Shown: piece after piece, positions 1-7,400 of the stretch | Layout: each line of letters opens with the position of its first letter | Numbering within the stretch: position 1 is the first letter of the stretch | NCBI GenBank assembly: GCA_031260095.1 | Contig: JAIRKN010000164.1 | Span: 1-10,592, forward strand | Reading direction: 5' to 3' | DNA length: 10,592 nucleotides | From: Tannerella sp. | Lineage (GTDB): Bacteria; Bacteroidota; Bacteroidia; Bacteroidales; Tannerellaceae | The notes under the pieces: generated by a model | The model's database searches: none | What the model saw: only the letters and a program-made list of their open reading frames with translations | What the model was told of the DNA's origin: nothing | Program-made: the position numbers and the translations under genes

Positions 1-104
1 ATAAGATAGAGTTGTTGAATCTTAAAATACTTTCTTTGTATGATTTCGAAAGCGACAGGGCGATTCTGCCTGTAAAGGTTGTGCCTATAGGAACTCAACA
101 ATAG
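1..104 (+). CDS. C-terminal end of an upstream gene, probably a TolC-family outer-membrane efflux channel (partial)
   Basis: An open frame enters from the left edge and stops with TAG at 102-104, leaving 33 whole codons. The visible tail has a helical, leucine-rich stretch (LLNLKILSLYDFE) followed by an extended, proline-containing end (ILPVKVVPIGTQQ). The LKIL-x-(L/F)Y pattern resembles the last helix of Bacteroidetes TolC-like proteins, which often end in a similar LKILDFY-type segment. An outer-membrane channel gene directly before the adaptor gene is also a common order in these operons. Only the short tail is visible and no TolC hallmark can be checked, so the reading frame is well supported but the family assignment rests mainly on context. 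The gap to the adaptor start is 45 bases. Confidence 0.55.
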   Translation, partial: KIELLNLKILSLYDFESDRAILPVKVVPIGTQQ

Positions 105-149
105 AAATGAAAAATGATCAAATTCGTAATTCTTAATTTAAAACAATAT

Positions 150-1202
150 ATGAAATACAAAAGCTTATTATCTACGACAATTGTTGTTTTACTTACAGCC
201 TGTAACAATCAGCCGCAAAGTAATCAGAACGATATTGAAACACCCGTATCCGTACAGGAGTTAAAAAAAGGCTCTATCAGTAAGTTGATTAATACCACAG
301 GAACGGCACAGGCGAATTATAGTGTAGAACTTAACTCCGAAATGAGTGGTATGTATAAACTCCAGACAAATTCCGGGACCGGAAAGCCGTATAAATTGGG
401 GGACGCCGTCAAAAAAGGACAGCTGATCATCCGTTTCGAAGATAAAGAATATGAAAACGGAATTGCACTGGAGGCAAAAAAGCTCAGTCTTGAAATAGCG
501 GAGCAGGAACAGAGCAAACAAAAGGCTTTGTATGAAAAAGGCGGTGTGACCCTTAGCGAGATGCGTAATACGGAGGTAAGGGCGATCAACGCGCGCTACG
601 ACCTTGAAAACGCACATCTTAGCCTTGAAAAGATGAATATCAAAGCGCCTTTTGACGGTGTTATTGTTTCATTACCGCATTATACTGCCGACGGGAGAAT
701 CGAACAAGGCAAACCAATGGTCGGGATTATGGATTATGCGCGCATGTACATAGATATTAATCTTCCGGAGAGTTCGATTGAATTTATTAAAGTGAATCAA
801 CCGGTTTATATTACCCATTATACATTGCCGGAAGATACGTTGCGTGGCATTATCAGCGAACTATCGCCGGCAATAAGTACTGAGACGCGAACGTTCAAAG
901 GCGTTATATTGATTGATAATAATAATTTGAAGTTGCGTCCGGGTATGTTTGTGAAAGCCGATGTTGTTGTAGATAGGGCGGATAGTGTGATTATCATACC
1001 AAAAGACGTAGTGCTTTCAAGCAGAAACCGGAAATATGTATATGTTGTGGAGAAAAATACTGCTATCGTACGTAATATAAAGACCGGCCTTGAAGATGAG
1101 GATAACGTGCAGATTACGGAAGGATTGAACGAAAATGACAATCTTGTTGTCAGAGGATATGAAACGCTACGTGAGAATAGTCGTGTCAAAGTGTTGAAGT
1201 AA
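150..1202 (+). CDS. Lipoprotein periplasmic adaptor (membrane fusion protein) of an RND-type efflux system, HlyD/AcrA class
   Basis: This protein should link the inner-membrane pump to the outer-membrane channel. The ATG at 150 is chosen because it gives a compact lipoprotein signal: MKYK, a hydrophobic core, then the lipobox LTAC with the lipidated Cys at residue 18. An in-frame ATG at 114 would add 12 residues and cannot be excluded. After a short linker come the first half of the biotinyl-lipoyl domain (about 60-95, with LGDAVKKGQ), a short alpha-helical hairpin (about 100-158) and the second lipoyl half with IKAPFDGVI at 164-172. A beta-barrel domain and a membrane-proximal domain follow (LRPGMFV, IIIPKDVVL, GL.....VVRG). 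The 350-residue length is normal for the family. The short hairpin fits RND-type adaptors. There is no clear Shine-Dalgarno site, as is usual in Bacteroidetes. It most likely serves both RND proteins downstream. The substrate cannot be predicted. Confidence 0.92.
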   Translation: MKYKSLLSTTIVVLLTACNNQPQSNQNDIETPVSVQELKKGSISKLINTTGTAQANYSVELNSEMSGMYKLQTNSGTGKPYKLGDAVKKGQLIIRFEDKEYENGIALEAKKLSLEIAEQEQSKQKALYEKGGVTLSEMRNTEVRAINARYDLENAHLSLEKMNIKAPFDGVIVSLPHYTADGRIEQGKPMVGIMDYARMYIDINLPESSIEFIKVNQPVYITHYTLPEDTLRGIISELSPAISTETRTFKGVILIDNNNLKLRPGMFVKADVVVDRADSVIIIPKDVVLSSRNRKYVYVVEKNTAIVRNIKTGLEDEDNVQITEGLNENDNLVVRGYETLRENSRVKVLK

Positions 1203-1246
1203 GTTGATCGTGCAGGTTTTATTTACATTTTAAGCAGGTAGATGAA

Positions 1247-4200
1247 ATGAAAAAAATAATCGCATTTGCGGTGAGAAATCCCGTTACCATAAGTATGGTT
1301 GTTCTGGCAATCCTGTTGCTTGGAAAGATCTCATACGACCGGTTGAACGTGGATTTATTGCCGGATATGAATTCGCCGCGTCTTTTTGTCGAGATTGAGG
1401 CAGGCGAACGACCGCCGGAAGAAATAGAGAAAATGTTTGTGGAGAACATGGAATCAATGGCGATCCGCCAGAGTGATGTGACCCAGGTATCGTCAGTCGT
1501 TAAAGCCGGTTCCGCACGGATAACGGTCGTGTATGTCCAGAACAAGGATATGGATGAAGCTTTCCTTGATTTGCAAAAAGTCATGAGTCCGTTCTCCCAG
1601 AATACGGATATCGAATCAATCAATATCACACAACATGACCCGAACACTGCACCTGTCGTGCTTGTCGCCATGTCTCACCGCTCCATTACGGATATGGCGG
1701 AGTTACGCAAAATGGCGGAGAGTTATATACGTAATGAACTGATACGTCTTGAAGGGGTTGCCGAAGTGGCGCTCTCCGGGCAGGAAATGTCTGTGCTGAC
1801 AATTAAAACGGACCCGTATAAACTGGGCGCCTTTGGCCTGACTATGGAAGAAATAGCTTCACGGATAGAAGCGAATAACCAGAGTATTTCCGGTGGGCGC
1901 GTAAGCGAACTGGGGTTACAATATCTGGTGAAAAGTTCGTCGTTGTTTACCTCCGAAGCTGATTTTGAAAACCTGATTGTCAGTTACAAGTCTACGGAAT
2001 CCACGGTTGCGGGAAGTACAACGTCTACCGCCGGGACAGGATCTTCCTCGGCAGAAGGAGACAGTAATGCGCCTTTATATTTGCGTGAGGTGGCTACCGT
2101 AAAGTTCGAGAATGCGCGTCCTGAGAATATTGTGCGTATCAACGGGGAACGTTGCATTGGATTGTCTGTCTACAAAGAAATGCAATATAATACGGTCCGC
2201 GTAGTAAACCTGATCAGTCGTCAGTTAGGGATCATAGAACAGGCATTGCCGGGATATAAATTTCAGGTTATCAGTAATCAGGGAACATTTATTAAACAGG
2301 CGATAGACGAGGTAAAGGACAGCGCCGTTCTGGGTATGATACTTGCCGTACTGGTCCTGTTCGTTTTCCTTCGCCGTATCGGAACAACACTGATTGTCAG
2401 TTTATCCATTCCCATATCCATTGTAGCAACATTTAATCTGATGTATTTTAACGGATTGACGCTGAATGTCATGACGCTGAGTGGTCTGGCATTAGGAGGA
2501 GGGATGCTTGTAGATAATGCCATTGTTGTCATAGAAAGTATATTCCGAAATCATGAGCACGGACTTAGCCGGAAAGACTCTATTATAACCGGCGCTTCGG
2601 AAGTTTCGGGAGCCGTGATCGCCTCTACACTAACAACGATCGTTGTTTTTCTGCCGATCGTATATCTTCATGGGGTTTCGGGCGAGCTATTTAAAGATCA
2701 GGCATGGACGGTTGCATTCTCGTTATTATCGTCCCTGTTTGTCGCTTTACTTGTCATACCGATGCTGTATGATAAATTATCGGGCCGTAAGAACGTTAAG
2801 ATCGAAACCCATTCTATTCAGTTCAAATGGTATAGCAAAACGCTTGCTTCTTTGTTAAGGCATCGATGGATAGTCATTATCGTTTCCGTATTGTTGCTGG
2901 TCATCACGATATTTCTGATTCCGTTTGTCGGGACAGAGTTTTTGCCCCGTTCTGAAAGTCGTGCGTTTTCAGTATCGGTGAAACTGCCGGAAGGTACACG
3001 TATTGAACGTACGGATGCGGTTGTCAACAATCTGGAATATTTACTGTATACGATAAGCGGGGATAGCTTGTGTACGGTTTACAGTCATGTGGGCGAAGGC
3101 TCGTCGGAAAATGAGGTGTTTGAAGGAGAGCATACGGCTATGATGAAAGTCATTCTATCGGAATCTTCACCATTACTACCGGAAACGGTGATGGAGCGTT
3201 TCGTGGAAGCAACCAATAATATTGAGGGGTTGGAACTTACGTTTAAACAGGAAGATAATTCCCTGGGGTCGTTGTTCGGAGATGAAGATGCTCCGATTGT
3301 TGTGGAAGTAAAAGGGGAAGACCTGGATGAAATCGCGTCTATTACCGACGACGTCCTGTTGCGGTTGGAGTCTGTTGACGGCGTTTATAACGTTAAGTCG
3401 TCAATGGCCGAAGGAGCTCCCGAACTGACTGTCATGATCGACCGCACTATGGCAGGGATCAATAATCTTACGGTTTCGACGGTGATTGAACAGTTAAAGC
3501 AACAATTACAGGGACGTGACGTCGGAAAGATGGATTACAAGGGTGAGATGCGGGATATTGTCATCAAAGCGCCTGATGTTACGGTGAAGGATCTACAGGA
3601 TCTGATCATCAAAAACGGCAATCAGGAATTTCGCCTGCATGAGATTGCCACGATAACGAGTTCGTTGGCTCCGAAGGAAATATTCCGCCGAAACCAGAAC
3701 CGTATCAATAAGATATTGGCTGACAAAGACGGCGGTAAATCCCTGGATAAAGTTGCTCAGCAAATACGACAGGCTATCGGTGATATAGACCTTCCGGCAA
3801 ATTATTCGATAAATGTGACGGGAGAAGAAGAAAAACGGCAGGAATCAATGAACAGTCTGATGTTTGCTTTGTTTTTATCGGTTATATTGGTCTATATGGT
3901 ATTGGCGTCGCAGTTTGAATCATTGCTGCATCCGTTTACCATTCTGCTGACCATACCGTTAGCCCTTGTCGGCGCGATTCTGATGTTTCTTATCACCGGC
4001 ACGACCCTCAATATAATGGGAGTGATCGGTATCATTATGCTGGCGGGTATAGCGGTGAATAACTCTATTATTCTGGTCGGACGTATCAATCAGTTGAAAA
4101 CGACGATGTCCCTTACCGGTGCGATTGTGCAGGCCGGTCAGCAGCGTCTTCGTCCGATTATTATGACAAGCCTTACGACGATTCTCGCCTTGCTGCCGAT

Positions 4201-4390
4201 GTCATTTAATATAGGCGAGGGTGCCGCCTTGCGTTCATCTATGGCAATCGCCGTTATCGGAGGTCTTGTCACCTCAACATTGATGAGTCTGGTGGTCATC
4301 CCATGTGTTTATTACCTGTTCGAACAAATGAAACGTCGTGTGATGAAACAATCCGAACCGGAGCCGGAGCAACAAACGATGTACTCATAA
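1247..4390 (+). CDS. RND-superfamily efflux permease (AcrB/MdtBC-like), first of two in the operon
   Basis: A full-length inner-membrane RND pump subunit of 1047 residues, a typical length. It opens with the usual N-terminal amphipathic stretch and TM1 (MKKIIAFAVRNPVTISMVVL, then DRLNVDLLPDMNSPRLFV). A periplasmic porter region, TM2-6, a second periplasmic region and TM8-12 follow, giving the duplicated 12-helix fold. In TM4 the motif GGGMLVDNAIVVIES places D423-N424 where AcrB has D407-D408. In TM10 GIAVNNSIILV places N938 where AcrB has K940. The RLRPIIMTS motif of the TM11 region is present. Residues 249-276 are a Ser/Thr/Gly-rich low-complexity insert in the periplasmic docking region, just before LREVATV. 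The tail is acidic and Pro/Gln-rich (SEPEPEQQTMYS). An AGG with suitable spacing (1236-1238) precedes the ATG at 1247. It probably forms homo- or heterotrimers with the next gene product. Confidence 0.95.
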   Translation: MKKIIAFAVRNPVTISMVVLAILLLGKISYDRLNVDLLPDMNSPRLFVEIEAGERPPEEIEKMFVENMESMAIRQSDVTQVSSVVKAGSARITVVYVQNKDMDEAFLDLQKVMSPFSQNTDIESINITQHDPNTAPVVLVAMSHRSITDMAELRKMAESYIRNELIRLEGVAEVALSGQEMSVLTIKTDPYKLGAFGLTMEEIASRIEANNQSISGGRVSELGLQYLVKSSSLFTSEADFENLIVSYKSTESTVAGSTTSTAGTGSSSAEGDSNAPLYLREVATVKFENARPENIVRINGERCIGLSVYKEMQYNTVRVVNLISRQLGIIEQALPGYKFQVISNQGTFIKQAIDEVKDSAVLGMILAVLVLFVFLRRIGTTLIVSLSIPISIVATFNLMYFNGLTLNVMTLSGLALGGGMLVDNAIVVIESIFRNHEHGLSRKDSIITGASEVSGAVIASTLTTIVVFLPIVYLHGVSGELFKDQAWTVAFSLLSSLFVALLVIPMLYDKLSGRKNVKIETHSIQFKWYSKTLASLLRHRWIVIIVSVLLLVITIFLIPFVGTEFLPRSESRAFSVSVKLPEGTRIERTDAVVNNLEYLLYTISGDSLCTVYSHVGEGSSENEVFEGEHTAMMKVILSESSPLLPETVMERFVEATNNIEGLELTFKQEDNSLGSLFGDEDAPIVVEVKGEDLDEIASITDDVLLRLESVDGVYNVKSSMAEGAPELTVMIDRTMAGINNLTVSTVIEQLKQQLQGRDVGKMDYKGEMRDIVIKAPDVTVKDLQDLIIKNGNQEFRLHEIATITSSLAPKEIFRRNQNRINKILADKDGGKSLDKVAQQIRQAIGDIDLPANYSINVTGEEEKRQESMNSLMFALFLSVILVYMVLASQFESLLHPFTILLTIPLALVGAILMFLITGTTLNIMGVIGIIMLAGIAVNNSIILVGRINQLKTTMSLTGAIVQAGQQRLRPIIMTSLTTILALLPMSFNIGEGAALRSSMAIAVIGGLVTSTLMSLVVIPCVYYLFEQMKRRVMKQSEPEPEQQTMYS

Positions 4391-4411
4391 AAACCACATG
4401 AAACGAAAAGG

Positions 4412-7400
4412 ATGAATTTTCTGTTACATAGAAGAATAACCATAACGATGTTGTTTATAGCGCTTACCCTGCTTGGGTATGTGTCGTATAAACAATTGCC
4501 GGTAGAGTTGCTGCCCAACGCAGAACTCCCTGTTTTGTTCGTATCCGTCAACTCGCAGCAGGAAATGGATCCCGTATATGTAGAGTCGGAAGTTATCATA
4601 CCTCTGGAAGGTGCGATAAGCGCTATCGGAGGCGTAGATAAGATACAATCGGAGATCAGCAGTCGCCAGTCATCCATACGGATTGACTTTAAGAGTAATG
4701 TAAATTACAAGGCGACGTCTTTGAAACTGGAAGAGAAGATGAAAGAAGTCTCGACAACACTTCCTGATGGTTTTACCGTACAAGTCCGAAAGGTGGATAT
4801 CGCGATGATGTCCAATAATTTTATGACGCTCCAGGTTCGTGGTTCGGGAGGCGTGGATCGTGTACGGAATGTGGTCGATGAAAAAATAAAGGCAGAACTG
4901 GAAAATATCGACGGCGTAGCGGGAGTGAACGTCTATGGCGGACGTGAAAAAGCGATTGAAGTCAGGTTAGATAAGGAGGCGTGCAAAGCGCTGAACTTAA
5001 ACACCTCAAGAATTGCCAACCTGCTAAACAGCAATACACAGGAGAAGGTGTTTGTCGGTAATGCAAAAGAGCCTGCCCACCAGTTTTTTGTTCATGTTAA
5101 TTCGTCTTATACAAGGGTTTCGGATCTTGAGAATATCGTAGTCGCCCCCGGCCCTGTATTGCTGAAAGACATCGCTACGGTCTTTTTTGATTTGAAGGAA
5201 GAAACGTCATTCAGTCGCGTGAACGGAAAAGAGGCGATTTCTGTTTCACTTGTAAACGATGCGCAGGCCAATCTTATTGATTTGTCACACCGTACGATTG
5301 CTGTTATCAATGATTTGAATGTACGTCTGGAAAATATAGACGTTGAGATTGTTATTGACTCCAATACGGCTGAAATAATGGAGGGCAATATCAACCGGAT
5401 TATAGAGTTGGCCCTGGTCGGAGGCTTACTGGCGATTATTGTACTCTGGTTTTTCCTTAAAAATATCCGGTTGGTCTTTTTCATTGCCTTGTCGATACCG
5501 ATCTCTGTTTATACGGCTTTTAATTTCTTTTATGCCGCAGGAATATCCATAAATAGTCTTACACTTGTCGGGATGGCGCTTGCTGTCGGGATGTTACTTG
5601 ATAACAGTGTCGTCGTACTTGAAAATATTTATCGACTGTCCGGCAACGGATTATCCCCCGAACGTTCCGTCACACAGGGCACGACGGAAGTCTGGCGTTC
5701 GATCGTGGCGGCTACGCTGACAACCATCACCGTCTTTGTCCCTTTTGTTTTCACCGATAATTTCATGATCAAGCTGATCGGAAATCATATTGGGGTATCT
5801 ATTGTTTCCACGCTTCTGGTTTCTATGGCCGTTGCTCTTCTGTTCATTCCGATGGCGGCTTATATCATACTACGGAGGAAAAACAACCGTAGTGTTTTCT
5901 ATGAAAAGGTATCCCTTTCACAGCGTCCCGTACAGATTTATCTTGTGCTGCTCAAAACCTGTATGCGTAATCCGGGAGTAACGGTATTCGGCGCGGTCAT
6001 CCTGCTTTTTGTAACGTTGATATTCTCGCTTACGACGACCGTGCAACAGAAGCGGGAGGTCGATTCCGACCGTTTTAATGTATATGTAACAATGCGTACG
6101 GGAAGTACGTTAGAGAATACGGATCGCGTGGTGAAAGTACTGGAAGAGCGCCTGAATGAAATCCCTGAGAAAAAGGACATCATCAGTCGTATAAACGAAG
6201 AAGAGGCCGTCTTGACGCTTGTTTTACAGGAAGATTACCGGAAGATCGGAAAACGTACGCTTGCCGAAATAAAATCAGACGTACAGGCAAAGACGCCGAA
6301 TGTAGAAGGTACGGAAATATCGGTATCGGATGCTACCGGCGGACAGAACAGGGGAGGAGATGTAGGCGGTATGGTTGCATTTATGAGCATGCTGGGTATT
6401 GGCGATAATCAGGAACGAGTGATCATCAAAGGCTCTGATTATGATATGATGCAGCTTGTAGCCGAAGACATTCGTTATTATCTGGATGAACAGGAATTTA
6501 TCCGTAATTCATGGGTGTCATTTACACGTCGACAGCCGGAGGTGCGCCTCAACTTCGACCAGGTGTTGCTTACGTCCTATGAAATAACGCGAGCGAATAT
6601 AACGGCGGGTCTGGCAGACCTTAATACCGAATATTCGTCGGGTACGACTTTCAAAGTAGGGGAAGAATCTTATGACATCATTATCCGTGATAAAACACCC
6701 GAAGAAGAGGAAGAGGAACAGAAAAAACAAAAAACGATCGACGATCTGGACGCCGTACAGATCATGAACGCCAACGGCGGCTTGCATAACCTTAAAGATG
6801 TTGCAACCGTGAATAAAGCTTTCGGACGTTCGCGGATAACGCGCGTCAATCAGGATAAACAACTCGAAGTACGCTATAATTTCATCCGAAGCGTGGAGCA
6901 GTCCAACTCCCTGCTGGAAGGTTACCGTGCAGATATAGACCAACTGATTGCCAACTATAATCTGCCGGCAGGCGTGGCTATCGAAGTAATACATGAAGAA
7001 GATCTGTTTGCCGAATTTAGATTTCTGATTATTGCGGCATTTATATTGATATTTATGATACTGGCATGTGTCTTCGAATCGGTATCGACGCCCTTTGTCC
7101 TGTTGTTCTCCATACCATTGGCTGCAATCGGGTCGTTACTGGCTCTGGTGATGACGGGAAACAGCCTGCTCAGCGCCAATACGCTGACCGGCTTCCTGAT
7201 TTTGCTGGGAGTCGTAGTGAATAATGGGATTATACTGATTGATTATGCCAATATACTGCGAAAGCGGGGTTTTCGTCGTGAGCGCGCCCTGATGGTGGCC
7301 GGACTGTCCCGTATACGTCCTATACTTATCACCAGCATCACCACCATTATTGCAATGTTCCCGCTGGCTATGGGCGATTCGGAGTATGCGGGAGCGATCG

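Noticed and set aside
107..136. Short frame MKNDQIRNS before the adaptor gene
   Set aside because: Nine codons with no supporting signal; it overlaps the alternative upstream start at 114 and is most likely chance.
4398..4415. A five-codon open frame (MKRKG) whose stop overlaps the start of the fused RND-ABC gene, suggesting translational coupling or a leader peptide
   Set aside because: Far too short to support as a gene. It has no clear ribosome binding site of its own and can arise by chance in A-rich DNA.
6518..6994. 158-residue minus-strand frame opposite the RND docking region
   Set aside because: Fully within a conserved plus-strand gene and without recognisable features; treated as a shadow frame.
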